From positions 1-26,222 of the forward strand of contig CALKVC010000033.1 of the NCBI GenBank assembly GCA_937996595.1: 26,222 bases of DNA. Reading direction: 5' to 3'. Position numbers and translations under genes: made by a program. Numbering within the stretch: position 1 is the stretch's first letter; every line of letters begins with the position of its first letter. The notes under the pieces were generated by a model. That model made no database searches and had not been told where the DNA came from. It saw only the letters and a program-made list of their open reading frames with translations. This DNA comes from an uncultured Chitinophagaceae bacterium. GTDB taxonomy: Bacteria; Bacteroidota; Bacteroidia; Chitinophagales; Chitinophagaceae. This document shows, one piece after another, positions 17,090 through 26,095 of the stretch.

Positions 17090-18175
17090 TTAAAAATTTA
17101 TCGTAATACCAGCATTCAGGGAATAATCGGCAAAAGCAGCATCCCCCTGTGTATAGATACCGGTTGCTGTTGTTTGTAATTTATCGGCATAACTTTGTAC
17201 GCGGTTACGCTGAATAGCAACAGGAACAGCCACATAAAAATCAAGTTTTTTAGCCCGGTAGCTTATTACCGGTTCAACTGCTATCACGTAACCGGGCCTT
17301 CTGAAACCCTTATTGCCACCAACCAGGTCTTCTGCCGGTATGCCTTCAAGCCTGATCCCTGAAGTAAATTCAAATCGTTTAACCGTATATGTTAATCCCG
17401 CTCTTACCATATACTGGTCTGGCACGCTCATATATGCTGTAAAGTATTTCATAGAGTTGCTGCCGGGTGTTCCGCCCCTGGCAGTTGACACACCGTTCTG
17501 TTCCCTTGGATTTACCAGGTAATAAGCATCCGCATATACCGATATTTTTTTTGCGGGCTTGTAATATGCTTTTATTTCAGAAGCGATGCCGGTTCCTCCA
17601 TCACCTAACTGTATAGATTGGTCTACCGGGCCGAAAGTGGAAGTGGTATCATTTTTCCGGAAATAATCCTGGTACCTGTAATCCCCGGTCGGGAGCTTCA
17701 GGCCCAGCCCGATTTGCAGGTTTCCCTTTTTATTTTTTTCGGGATCAAACATCCAGCGATACAACATCAGCCGGGCATCTCCAATGCCAAATGAATGGGT
17801 TGCCTGCCTGGCGTGTTCGCTTTTGCTGCTATTTCCATAATGTTCATATTTGGAAGACCGTGTATTGGAAATTACCGGAACCGTTATAGCTGCAGACCAA
17901 CGTGCATTGAATGCTCTGGTAAGCGTAATATCTAAAGAATATGAATGGTTGATAACCTCCGTGTTACTGTCTACCCGGTGCTTTTGTTCTTCCTTTCCCA
18001 CAAAATGCCTGTATGACCTGAAATACCGGTTATTCAGGTTCAGTTTCCATCCTTTATTGTCTCCTGCATGGTTCATACTGCAGGAGTTACCCGTACTCCT
18101 GATAGCCACACATCCTTGTGCTGTTGCCGTTTTATTCGCTAATATTATTACTATTATTGCCAATATCTTTTTCAT
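17090..18175 (-). CDS. Outer-membrane beta-barrel protein of transporter type
   Basis: A 361-residue protein with a signal peptide (MKKILAIIVIILANKTATAQ, cleavage near residue 20), alternating hydrophobic strands with aromatic girdles, and a C-terminal aromatic strand ending in Phe (LNAGITINF), features of an outer-membrane barrel. GLKLPTGDY is typical of proteins annotated as transporter or phenol-degradation MetA-like. The mature N-terminus contains two cysteines (QGCVAIRSTGNSCSMN), perhaps a disulfide or metal site. I placed the start at 18175: the longer in-frame ATG at 18307 would put 44 residues before the signal peptide. It sits between the haloperoxidase module and the glycosidases, 9 bases from GH30; the 171-base gap upstream may contain a promoter. 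The cargo is unknown. Confidence 0.8.
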   Translation of the reverse strand: MKKILAIIVIILANKTATAQGCVAIRSTGNSCSMNHAGDNKGWKLNLNNRYFRSYRHFVGKEEQKHRVDSNTEVINHSYSLDITLTRAFNARWSAAITVPVISNTRSSKYEHYGNSSKSEHARQATHSFGIGDARLMLYRWMFDPEKNKKGNLQIGLGLKLPTGDYRYQDYFRKNDTTSTFGPVDQSIQLGDGGTGIASEIKAYYKPAKKISVYADAYYLVNPREQNGVSTARGGTPGSNSMKYFTAYMSVPDQYMVRAGLTYTVKRFEFTSGIRLEGIPAEDLVGGNKGFRRPGYVIAVEPVISYRAKKLDFYVAVPVAIQRNRVQSYADKLQTTATGIYTQGDAAFADYSLNAGITINF

Positions 18176-18269
18176 TGCTTTTAGATTGATGTAATTAATA
18201 AACAGGCAAGTTTGATGCAAATTCAAACTTCTCCCTACTTCGGAATCTCTAAAACGGGTTCCTGTTATT

Positions 18270-18291
18270 TCATCAGTGAGTATCCTGATGA
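18270..18291. repeat. Small inverted repeat in the gap before the beta-barrel gene
   Basis: TCATCAG (18270-18276) and CTGATGA (18285-18291) form a perfect 7-bp inverted repeat with an 8-base spacer. It is in the 171-base intergenic stretch 18176-18346, where no exact TAnnTTTG element is found on the minus strand. It could be a weak RNA hairpin or an operator; one such repeat may also occur by chance. Confidence 0.3.
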
Positions 18292-18346
18292 GTTTTCTAT
18301 TAAACAATCAAAAGCTTTCAACAATTGAATCACTACATTATTTTAC

Positions 18347-18838
18347 TCAGGAAATAACAGGAAGGGCTTCAACCGGAGGCCTTTCTGCCGTTTCCTTTGC
18401 GCAAAAGGATAATGCTGTAACTATATGATGCTGTGCTGCTGGTAAATAAACAATTTCGTTTTGAATGCCCGGAAGGTTAACCAGGTCATCAAAATCTGTT
18501 CCGGATGACTTTTTTTCCCAGCCATGTTCAGCGTTGTTTTTATTCTTTGCTGCAACATCCAATCCAAGAATATCCAATAAGAAGTTAGACCCCAAGGCTT
18601 TCAGGTCAGATTTTTCACGGTTTGCCATGCATAACAGGTAAACCGTATCGTTAACCACTTTGCGCATCACATAGTTCAAGAAACGGCCATCAAGTTCTAT
18701 ATCTCCATAATAGCGTTCATAGGAAATATTGCTTGAATAATAGGGTACGTTCAACGGTAATTTCACTTCCAGCAGGTCATCATCCGTATATTGTCCCAGG
18801 TCTATTGTACGGTTCAATGCATCATCGCACTGTTGCAT
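18347..18838 (-). CDS. Small conserved membrane-anchored protein, start probably upstream and non-ATG
   Basis: From the first ATG this is 163 residues, but the same frame is open upstream to a stop at 18947-18949. The codons before the ATG encode KKLFAICLITIHLVNITGG then RLFYEYL, a textbook N-terminal signal anchor. The true start is therefore likely at the ATA (18923-18925) or ATT (18920-18922), 8-11 bases after the haloperoxidase stop. The core (LLEVKLPLNVPYYSS, RYYGDIELDGRFLNYVMRKVVNDTVYLLCMANREKS) resembles small Bacteroidota proteins of unknown function with one N-terminal helix and a D/E-rich beta domain. The C-terminus contains a possible HH motif (AAQHHIVTA). It lies between haloperoxidase and beta-barrel genes. 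Function unknown; the non-ATG start or an ATG mutation should be considered. Confidence 0.65.
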   Translation of the reverse strand: MQQCDDALNRTIDLGQYTDDDLLEVKLPLNVPYYSSNISYERYYGDIELDGRFLNYVMRKVVNDTVYLLCMANREKSDLKALGSNFLLDILGLDVAAKNKNNAEHGWEKKSSGTDFDDLVNLPGIQNEIVYLPAAQHHIVTALSFCAKETAERPPVEALPVIS

Positions 18839-18933
18839 AAGGTATTCGTAAAAAAGCCTGCCCCCGGTTATATTAACCAGGTGTATCGTAATTAAACATA
18901 TGGCAAACAGCTTTTTCGTAATTATGTTTTTAC

Positions 18934-20259
18934 CTATTTCTTCATTTTAAGCCTTTCATTAACCAGTGTGCCCACTTTTCTTCCATATTCTGTGCTCACC
19001 AGGCAAGAGTTATGAAAGTGTATCCCTCCGTAAAAACGGGCCCAGTTATTCTCAATGGCTGCATCACGAAACGACTTGAACGACCGGTTCTTTATCCCGA
19101 ATTCCAGTTCAGATGTGTCGGTATAAGCAAAATGATCGCCAAACACATCTGTCAGCGCTTCTGCTGCTGCCGAAGATACGGTGCTGTGTCCGCAGGTATA
19201 CTCGGGAAACGGAGGTGTTTGAAGGTATGGGCGCCATTCCTGGTCTATATATTTGTTTATCACCGATTCCGGCCGGATGGTATTGCTCCGGAATTTTTCA
19301 TCCCAGCACTGGATGAATGCATCGAAAACGGCAATGGCTGTTTTCGTATATGCATATACGGTAGTTGAAAAATCCGCCTTCGATTTTTCTGCTGCAATAC
19401 CCACGATGTTCATCCAGTGCCCGGGAGGAGAGAATTTTTTGGTTACAAACATCACATGCCCTTCTACGTTCATCCGGGTTCCGAGGTCGTCCCAGAATTC
19501 GGCGATATGTTTTTGCTCATCAGTGAGGCTGTCGCCGGCGTTCTTTACAGCCATTACTTCACGGTAATATTTACTGGTCTTGTTTTTAATGTCGAAAACC
19601 GGCGGCAGCGGGGGAACAAACTGGCTGGCGCTATCCATCACCATGGTTCGTATCTCTCTCCAGTGCGGCTCCAGCGCCTGGGCATATGCCGGAGGTGTTG
19701 GTACCCACCTGCCTTCTTCGGATGTTATATTGTATTTTTCAGCTGTTCGTGTTTGTGCATAATTGTCTTTCTTGCTCCAGCGCAAAATGTGGTTTGCCAC
19801 AGAATCTGCCAGTTTGCTGCTTGCCTGTTTCATCTCTTTGGTCATGCCATGTGCCATAGCCAGCGAATCAAGGGTTAACACATAGGCTTTCATGCTTCCT
19901 TCCGGAAAGGTTACGGCCTGCCCTACTTTACAAAATGCGAGCAATGATGCATACTGAAAATTTACCCTGGCGGTGTCCTGTGCTGGAACAGCGGTCAATT
20001 CTTTCAGTTGCCCAGCCAGTGATTGAAACCGCGGATCGCCGATAACCATCACTTCATAAGCTGCTATATTGGCATAAACATAATTCCTGCTGGCGATGAT
20101 GGGAGGAAAATTATTCTCCATCACCACATTGTTAAGCTCCTTCACCGTTTTTGCATACACAATGGCATCATTGAACGGGTTGCTGTATACTGCCGTATTT
20201 TGTTTACAGGCAATAAACATACAAGCCAGCAATGTAACCGTTACAAAAATTCTACTCAT
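18934..20259 (-). CDS. Vanadium-dependent haloperoxidase-like lipoprotein (PAP2 superfamily)
   Basis: A 441-residue lipoprotein (Cys18 in MFIAC, then KQNT). The C-terminal all-helical domain has the anion-binding signature shared by vanadium haloperoxidases and class A/PAP2 phosphatases: Lys322-x6-Arg329-Pro, then TCGH with His358, then Arg408-x5-His414 in RFYGGIHF. The spacings of Lys/Arg (7) and Arg/His (6) equal those of the Curvularia chloroperoxidase (353/360, 490/496), so the pocket looks functional. The usual PSGH is replaced by TCGH. It may oxidise halide with peroxide or act as a phosphatase; sequence alone cannot decide. It starts 18 bases after the FG-GAP protein gene. Such haloperoxidase plus repeat-lipoprotein pairs beside SusCD are, to my knowledge, recurrent in Bacteroidota but functionally unexplained. 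Confidence 0.88.
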   Translation of the reverse strand: MSRIFVTVTLLACMFIACKQNTAVYSNPFNDAIVYAKTVKELNNVVMENNFPPIIASRNYVYANIAAYEVMVIGDPRFQSLAGQLKELTAVPAQDTARVNFQYASLLAFCKVGQAVTFPEGSMKAYVLTLDSLAMAHGMTKEMKQASSKLADSVANHILRWSKKDNYAQTRTAEKYNITSEEGRWVPTPPAYAQALEPHWREIRTMVMDSASQFVPPLPPVFDIKNKTSKYYREVMAVKNAGDSLTDEQKHIAEFWDDLGTRMNVEGHVMFVTKKFSPPGHWMNIVGIAAEKSKADFSTTVYAYTKTAIAVFDAFIQCWDEKFRSNTIRPESVINKYIDQEWRPYLQTPPFPEYTCGHSTVSSAAAEALTDVFGDHFAYTDTSELEFGIKNRSFKSFRDAAIENNWARFYGGIHFHNSCLVSTEYGRKVGTLVNERLKMKK

Positions 20260-20277
20260 TTCTTGTTTTTTTATCTT

Positions 20278-23200
20278 CTACTTACCAGTTTGTTTCAATA
20301 TTATGGGGCTGCTATTGTTGCGCGCCACCACAAGAACCTGTTTTCCCCCGGCAGCTTTCACCCACTTCATATCCCTTGTTTCTCCGTCTGCTTCCGGGAT
20401 TATGGTGCCGGAAACAAAGCTGTTTTTGACGCTATTGAATGAAAAGACAGTTGGCATTAACGCATCATATCTCCCTTCATACGGTATGGTGCCATAAAAA
20501 TTTCCGCCTGCTATGTATTCATTGTTTCGGCTACCCGGTAGCGTTACAAAAGAAAATACCGGTGCAAACTGGCATGATGCCGGCAGGTCTGTTCTTTTAA
20601 AGTTCCCTTTGCCATCATTAATAAAGCAACTGGAAGAAAGTGTTTCCGCTTTCAGCGCCAGGTAATCTTTAAAGAGATCATAAAACATATAATCCACCGT
20701 TTTCCCTGCCACGTCGCTGTATTTAAGATACGCTTTCTTCAAAACGGGCAATGGCCTTTCCAGTTCGTCTTTTGCCAGGAACGTGTATTCTTTTCCGTCA
20801 ACGGTATAGCACATTACCTGTTCAACTGAACCGTTCCTGTCAAAGTCTTTTACATATAATTTCAACGGGCCGTTTTTACCTGCAAACAGTTTTGTATTAT
20901 GGCCCCAGTTTCCTGCCAGTATATCTGTAAATCCGTCTGCGTTAACATCGGCTGTAAATACTGTTTGCCAAAGGCCTGTGGATGCTGCAATGTCTGATTC
21001 CGTAAACCTTCCCATGTTATTGAGGAATATTTTTACCGGCATCCATTCTCCTGCCACAACCAGGTCATCCCAACCGTCTTTGTTGATATCTGCAAACGAG
21101 GATGATGTAACCATCCCCAGGTTATCAGCTTTTATCACTGTTGCATCCGCCTGTTTAAAATTCCCTTTGCCGTCGTTCAATAACAAATATGAAGGCTGGG
21201 CTATTCCAAATTGCTTTGCATCTGCCAGTCCGCCAACAAACAGATCGGCATCACCATCCTTGTCTATATCTGCCGTGCTTACGCAGGACTTATTCTTCAG
21301 CATCTGCGGGATTGAGCTATCTGCAGAAATAAAATGCCCCCTGCCATCATTCATATACAGGTGGTCTGTAAGGATCGGGTTGCCATTATCCTGCTGGTTT
21401 CCGCCACTAACCACATATAAGTCAGGGTAAGCGTCACTGTTAGCATCAAAGAAAAGCGCATCCACATCTTCGCTTGCTGCAGCGCGTGCAAATACAGCCG
21501 TGTCTGTACTGTTAAATGTACCATTAGCCGTCTGAATCATCAGTTGGCCCGGAAACCCGGCCGCACCACAAATGAACATATCTTCCAGCCCGTCCTTGTT
21601 AACATCGGCCACTGTAATTTTAGGTCCGCGGGTAGACTGCATATGCGGGATAAGGTATTGTTTGTTATAATCAAGGAATTCGTTCTCTGTGTGGGTCCAG
21701 CTCCAGTTTATCTGCCTGTTTATCGTTTCAAAACCCGATGACAAGGCAGGAAAGAAATTGTTGTAATCAAAAACACCGCCTGCAGCCTGCTGGCTTATTT
21801 CTGTTTTACCATATACCGGCACGGTTTTCAACAGTTGATATTTCTGGTTGGGCCAAACAACCAGCATACTGTCTATATTGCGTATCTCCTCTAATCCGAA
21901 ATGCATCCTGTAATCGCTGGATGACTGAAAGCCCCTTGTTGGCATCAATTGCTGGTATTGCATGTTGCCTTTTGCGTACAACCAAACCTTAACCCCGATT
22001 CCGTGTGTGTTCATATCGTTTCCTTTGAATGAAATATCCAGGGTATTCTTATGCGGGGCATTATTCTTGAGGATTACAGCGGGTGCATTTATGCAGTTGA
22101 TTACCATATCGAGGTTACCGTCATTATCCAGGTCGGCGTAAGCGGCGCCATTGAAGAACCCTTTCATGGATGCGGTTCCCCATGCTTTGCTTACGTCTGT
22201 AAAATTAATTTCGCCATCTCCTTTATAAAAATAAGGATGCGAACTTCCGTCGGGCATATTGTCTATCGCTTCGTTATCAAACTGGTTTGTCTTATCAATA
22301 TCCATCTTCATCACCAGGTCTGATACGAACCTTACATAATCCAGGTCAACAGGCCTTTTTACAATTCCGCTGGAGATGAACAGGTCTTTGTTGCCATCAT
22401 TGTCAAAATCGGCGAATAAAGGCGCCCAACTCCAGTCGGTGGCGGAAATACCGCTTTGCAAAGCGGTTTCACTGAAGCTGTTTCCGTTCCCGTTGTTCCG
22501 CTGAAGGCAGTTTTTTGAATACTGGTTTTGGTATCCATGGCCCATCAGTTTGAATTTATACGTATCCGGATTTTCATCACTGCCGTATGTTTTCAGTACT
22601 TTTTCATCGGGAGGCAGCATGTCTACCGTTACAATATCCAGCTGGCCATCGTTATTATAATCGGCAATGTCGTTACCCATGCTGAAGCGGCTGTAGTGTT
22701 TAAAATGTGCTGCGCCGCTTTCAGAAAAAGTACCGTTTCCGTTATTGATATAGTAATAATCGTTCTCATGAAAATCGTTCCCTACATAAATGTCATCCCA
22801 GCCATCATTATTGATATCGGCGATGGCAAGCCCCAGGCCGTAGCCCAGTGTACTCTGGTATATCCCTGCTTCTGCGGAAACATCTGTGAATTTTCCGGTA
22901 GTGCTGATGTCATTGCGGTAAAGCCGGTCGCCGGTGAGCGGGTCGGGTCTTCTGCGATTAGCCGTATCTGTTATATTTGAATTCGGTTTCTGCGAATGGT
23001 TCAGCAGGTAGCAATCCAGGTCGCCATCCCGGTCATAATCAAAAAAGGCGGCCTGTGTGCCAAAGCCGGAAAAATCCAGGTTATATTTTGCTGCACTTTC
23101 TGTGAAGCTGTTATTCTTATTGTTGATGTAAAGCTGGTTGTTACCTTTTAAGCCATGATGCTGGCTGCTTGCAGAAACATAAATATCCAGGAAACCGTCG

Positions 23201-23574
23201 CCGTTCACATCAGCCATGGTAACACCTGAACACCAGTCGGCATTGCCAGCCACACCCGCTTTTGCTGTTATGTCTTCAAAAACGAAACCGCCTTTGTTAA
23301 GATATAACTTGTTATTGCCTTTGCTGTTGGCAGTAAAATAAATATCGGGTAGCCCGTCGTTATTGATATCTCCTGTTGCCACACCGCCGCCATTATAGAA
23401 ATACAGGTAATACAGGATATTGAACATATCCTTATTCTCCAGTTTATTGTTAAAATGGATATTTGTTTTTGAAGCAGGCATGGTTTCAAACATACCCGTT
23501 TCCTTTTGTTTACAGGATGCGAATAGCAGGGTGATTGCAAAAAAGGAAAAATATATTGCTGATTTTACGGGCAT
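20278..23574 (-). CDS. Large FG-GAP/VCBS-repeat lipoprotein with ASPIC/UnbV-like region
   Basis: A 1098-residue lipoprotein (Cys21 in LLFASC, then KQKETG), probably on the cell surface. It carries about a dozen calcium-loop motifs of the form DxNxDGxxD, for example DINNDGLPD, DVNGDGFLD, DYDRDGDLD, DLDNDGNLD, DVNKDGLED, DIDKDGDAD and DVNADGFTD. They occur in two beta-propeller-like blocks, roughly 60-500 and 640-900. Between them (about 520-590) is a segment resembling ASPIC/UnbV (VKVWLYAKG, MHFGLEEIRNIDSMLVVWPN). Overall this is the CRTAC1-like group. Propellers of this type bind ligands or proteins rather than catalyse. The gene starts 32 bases downstream of a terminator and is followed 18 bases later by the haloperoxidase gene, so it may hold or present the haloperoxidase or its substrate; that is speculation. 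Confidence 0.88.
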   Translation of the reverse strand: MPVKSAIYFSFFAITLLFASCKQKETGMFETMPASKTNIHFNNKLENKDMFNILYYLYFYNGGGVATGDINNDGLPDIYFTANSKGNNKLYLNKGGFVFEDITAKAGVAGNADWCSGVTMADVNGDGFLDIYVSASSQHHGLKGNNQLYINNKNNSFTESAAKYNLDFSGFGTQAAFFDYDRDGDLDCYLLNHSQKPNSNITDTANRRRPDPLTGDRLYRNDISTTGKFTDVSAEAGIYQSTLGYGLGLAIADINNDGWDDIYVGNDFHENDYYYINNGNGTFSESGAAHFKHYSRFSMGNDIADYNNDGQLDIVTVDMLPPDEKVLKTYGSDENPDTYKFKLMGHGYQNQYSKNCLQRNNGNGNSFSETALQSGISATDWSWAPLFADFDNDGNKDLFISSGIVKRPVDLDYVRFVSDLVMKMDIDKTNQFDNEAIDNMPDGSSHPYFYKGDGEINFTDVSKAWGTASMKGFFNGAAYADLDNDGNLDMVINCINAPAVILKNNAPHKNTLDISFKGNDMNTHGIGVKVWLYAKGNMQYQQLMPTRGFQSSSDYRMHFGLEEIRNIDSMLVVWPNQKYQLLKTVPVYGKTEISQQAAGGVFDYNNFFPALSSGFETINRQINWSWTHTENEFLDYNKQYLIPHMQSTRGPKITVADVNKDGLEDMFICGAAGFPGQLMIQTANGTFNSTDTAVFARAAASEDVDALFFDANSDAYPDLYVVSGGNQQDNGNPILTDHLYMNDGRGHFISADSSIPQMLKNKSCVSTADIDKDGDADLFVGGLADAKQFGIAQPSYLLLNDGKGNFKQADATVIKADNLGMVTSSSFADINKDGWDDLVVAGEWMPVKIFLNNMGRFTESDIAASTGLWQTVFTADVNADGFTDILAGNWGHNTKLFAGKNGPLKLYVKDFDRNGSVEQVMCYTVDGKEYTFLAKDELERPLPVLKKAYLKYSDVAGKTVDYMFYDLFKDYLALKAETLSSSCFINDGKGNFKRTDLPASCQFAPVFSFVTLPGSRNNEYIAGGNFYGTIPYEGRYDALMPTVFSFNSVKNSFVSGTIIPEADGETRDMKWVKAAGGKQVLVVARNNSSPIILKQTGK

Positions 23575-23605
23575 GAACAGGTAGATTAAGAATGCTTAGA
23601 AGTTC

Positions 23606-23641
23606 AAAAGGGCTGAAACAAATTACTTGTTCAGCCCTTTT
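23606..23641 (-). terminator. Intrinsic terminator after the susC-susD-LamG genes
   Basis: AAAAGGGCTGAAACAA (23606-23621) pairs with TTGTTCAGCCCTTTT (23627-23641) around a 5-base loop, with one bulged A. On the minus strand the stem is followed by TTTTGAAC. It lies 39 bases after the LamG stop and 31 bases before the FG-GAP start, inside an otherwise co-oriented cluster. It may partly end the transcript or stabilise the upstream mRNA, giving lower expression downstream. The A-rich arm means it could also work on the opposite strand, but no gene there needs it. Confidence 0.8.
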
Positions 23642-23680
23642 TGATTGCTTATAGTGCTTGCTTTATGAGAACAGCGTTTA

Positions 23681-24520
23681 TTATAATTTTCCGTTGTACA
23701 AGGCTTGTATATCGGAGGCTGATAATGCTTTGTTGTATAACCGGAACTGGTCAAGAGAACCGGTAAAGCTCTTAATCCAGTCATCTGTCGGACCGGCTGC
23801 GCCTCCATGTTTGTTCCATCCGCCCAGGATCAGTTTCTTACAGGTAGTAAGGTCCAGGGCGCCTCTTGGGCTACCGCCGTTCTTAACGTCTGTAGCAGAT
23901 GCAGGTGCTCCGGTAACTTCACCACCATCAAAATAATAGGTCATTTTAGAAGTATTCTCATCATAAGCCATGGCCAGGTGGTGCCAGTTGCCATCCATCA
24001 GCGGCCTTGGGAATTTGTTGCCATCAGGGAATTCAAGCCACTGATCCATCAGGCCCAATTTAAAGGTGGTTGATGTAGGGCTTCCGTGTTCCAGCAACAG
24101 GAAGATGGCGCTGTTTGACCAGCCATATTTAGCATCCACCAAAGAGAATACAAATTCGGTACGACCGGCGTCTGTGTTGCGCATCCAGAATGAAATGGTA
24201 AAGCTGGTGGCTTTTGAAAAATCATTGGCTGATGGGAAAACGATGGATGCACCATCTGCGCCCTGCATGCCTTTGCTGTTTATACCATCAATACTTGACA
24301 TTCCATTGGCTGATGGGAAATTTGCTTTAATGCTGTCAACAGCATTTCTTAGCATGTCTGAACCCGATCCGTTCATGGCAGCATAAAAGCGCAACGGGCC
24401 ATCTGGCGGATTGGAATCTTCAATATAATCGCCCAATGCAGGCCTGTCCATTTTCTGGCAGCTACCGAATACCAGCACCATCAGTGCAGCTATCAGGTAA
24501 AAATTGGTCTTCATTTTCAT
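23681..24520 (-). CDS. LamG/concanavalin A-like domain lipoprotein
   Basis: A 279-residue lipoprotein (lipobox VFGSC, Cys21, then QKMDRP) with a single LamG-like jelly-roll domain at about 75-275. Signatures are FTISFWMRN, GNWHHLAMAYDENTSKMTYYFDG and GSLDQFRLYNKALSASDIQALY. No catalytic acid pair of a GH16 type is evident, so it is most likely a surface glycan-binding protein of the SusE/F position, helping SusD capture ligand. It follows susD by 27 bases and is followed by the terminator at 23606-23641, so susC-susD-lamG can form one high-abundance transcript. The start at 24520 gives MKMKTNFYLIAA; the Met at residue 3 is an equally possible start. Confidence 0.86.
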   Translation of the reverse strand: MKMKTNFYLIAALMVLVFGSCQKMDRPALGDYIEDSNPPDGPLRFYAAMNGSGSDMLRNAVDSIKANFPSANGMSSIDGINSKGMQGADGASIVFPSANDFSKATSFTISFWMRNTDAGRTEFVFSLVDAKYGWSNSAIFLLLEHGSPTSTTFKLGLMDQWLEFPDGNKFPRPLMDGNWHHLAMAYDENTSKMTYYFDGGEVTGAPASATDVKNGGSPRGALDLTTCKKLILGGWNKHGGAAGPTDDWIKSFTGSLDQFRLYNKALSASDIQALYNGKL

Positions 24521-24547
24521 TTTTAAAATTTTTGTTATTAAAGAATT

Positions 24548-26077
24548 TTATGGCCACTCCGGATTTTGTACCAGGTTGGGGTTTGCATTCAATGCAGAAG
24601 ATGGTATAGGATAGTAACGATGTTTATTCTGGTAACCGTTTCCGCCCAATACGCTAACGGCATCGCCCCACCTAACCAGGTCAAAGAACCTTTCATACTC
24701 CATAGCGAACTCCATCCTCCTTTCATGTTTAATGATGTCTTTCATGGTTGCTTTGTCCACAAATGTAACATCCGGCAGTCCGGCCCTGTTCCTAACGAGG
24801 TTCACCCAATCTTCAATATCACTGTTATAGGTATTGCCCGGCAATTCATTGGCGGCTTCTGCAGCCATCAGCAACACATCTGCAAATCTAATTACCCTTT
24901 GATTAATCCATGTATTCTGTGCTTCGTTATTAGGTGTTCCTTGTCCTGCTGCCAGGTAATCGCTGAATTGGTTATATACTTTTTTATTCCAGTACAGGGC
25001 ATTGGTAAGGTTTGGCAACGTTAAGCCATAACCGCCGGTATTAGTTCCGCCGTCAGATTGTCCGGAAAACAGGATGGTAGCATCTTTCCTGGCATCACCT
25101 GATTCATAAGCTGCAACCAATGATGCAGTTGGCGTATTCCAACCCCAGCCAAGATCCCAATTTCCAGAACCCCTTATACCCTGACATTGGCCCAGGCGGC
25201 TCCAGTATATATTACCGTCACCGGCCGTTTTGGATGCCTGTATTTCAAATATGGATTCTTCATTGAGTTCTCCTTCCCTTTTAAATATCTTCCAGTAATC
25301 GGTAGCCAATGAATACGGTCCAAAATCTATGATATTCTTGCACAGGTTTAATGCCGGACCATATTGTCCCTGGTATAACAGGGATTTTGCGTGTAATGCT
25401 TTTGCAGCATAGGTGGTTAACCTGCCTTTGAATTTAGCTTCCCAGGCTGTTGGCAAATATTGCTCTGCATAAGTAAGATCTGCATCAATTAATGCATAAA
25501 TTTCTGCTGATGGAGATTTTGCTACATAAGCATCTGTAGGCGTATTAATTTTGAAATCAATTTTAGGCACATCACCAAACGTACGCACCAGGTCGAAATA
25601 TGCATAAGCCCTGAAGAACCTGGCTTCTGCAATATTTATCAATGAAGCTGGATCAGTATAATTTCCTTTTTCTGCTACATCAAGTACTTCATTACAAAGG
25701 CCAATAAAAATATAATGCTTATCCCAGTATAAACCGGCCCCCCAGTCATCTTTGGTGTACTGGAAATTATCGTAAGTCTGATGCCAGGCAGAAGCGCCGG
25801 GATCAGCTACTTGTTCTGCATCATCAGAACGGAATCCGTTCATGGCAACCCATGGGATGTTTTGGAAACCGTCTCCACAATATGGTTCTGCAGCAGAATT
25901 ACGGATAGCGCCATATAATCCTGTAGCATACCCTTCTAATGCTCCAACTTTAATATCATCAACAGATACGGTAAGAGGTTCTCTATCAAGGAATTTCTTA
26001 CACCCTGTTAAAAAAGCTATAGCAGGTAAGGCAACGAGTGCCATTATCAATATTTTCTTAATCTTTATCATTTTCAA
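24548..26077 (-). CDS. SusD/RagB-family outer-membrane glycan-binding lipoprotein
   Basis: A 509-residue SusD homologue, the surface lid that delivers oligosaccharides to its SusC partner. The lipobox FLTGC lipidates Cys26, followed by KKFLDREPL, the standard SusD N-terminus. The TPR region holds ARFFRAYAYFDLVRTFGDVP-type sequence at about 155-175, and the C-terminal signature RRMEFAMEYERFFDLVRWGD lies at about 450-470. The end YPIPSSALNANPNLVQNPEW is the usual SusD ending. Length is normal. It lies 18 bases after the susC stop, the invariable order of a PUL, and before the LamG lipoprotein gene. Ligand specificity cannot be read from SusD sequence; the downstream GH144 and GH30 genes suggest a beta-glucan. 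Confidence 0.96.
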   Translation of the reverse strand: MKMIKIKKILIMALVALPAIAFLTGCKKFLDREPLTVSVDDIKVGALEGYATGLYGAIRNSAAEPYCGDGFQNIPWVAMNGFRSDDAEQVADPGASAWHQTYDNFQYTKDDWGAGLYWDKHYIFIGLCNEVLDVAEKGNYTDPASLINIAEARFFRAYAYFDLVRTFGDVPKIDFKINTPTDAYVAKSPSAEIYALIDADLTYAEQYLPTAWEAKFKGRLTTYAAKALHAKSLLYQGQYGPALNLCKNIIDFGPYSLATDYWKIFKREGELNEESIFEIQASKTAGDGNIYWSRLGQCQGIRGSGNWDLGWGWNTPTASLVAAYESGDARKDATILFSGQSDGGTNTGGYGLTLPNLTNALYWNKKVYNQFSDYLAAGQGTPNNEAQNTWINQRVIRFADVLLMAAEAANELPGNTYNSDIEDWVNLVRNRAGLPDVTFVDKATMKDIIKHERRMEFAMEYERFFDLVRWGDAVSVLGGNGYQNKHRYYPIPSSALNANPNLVQNPEWP

Positions 26078-26095
26078 AAATTTAATCTGTTTTAA

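Noticed and set aside
18176..18307. Longer form of the beta-barrel protein starting at 18307
   Set aside because: It would place 44 polar residues before an evident signal peptide; the ATG at 18175 starts directly with it.
20278..23574. DNA-level tandem repeat or CRISPR-like periodicity
   Set aside because: The periodicity comes from degenerate protein-level FG-GAP calcium loops; the DNA copies are neither identical nor regularly spaced.
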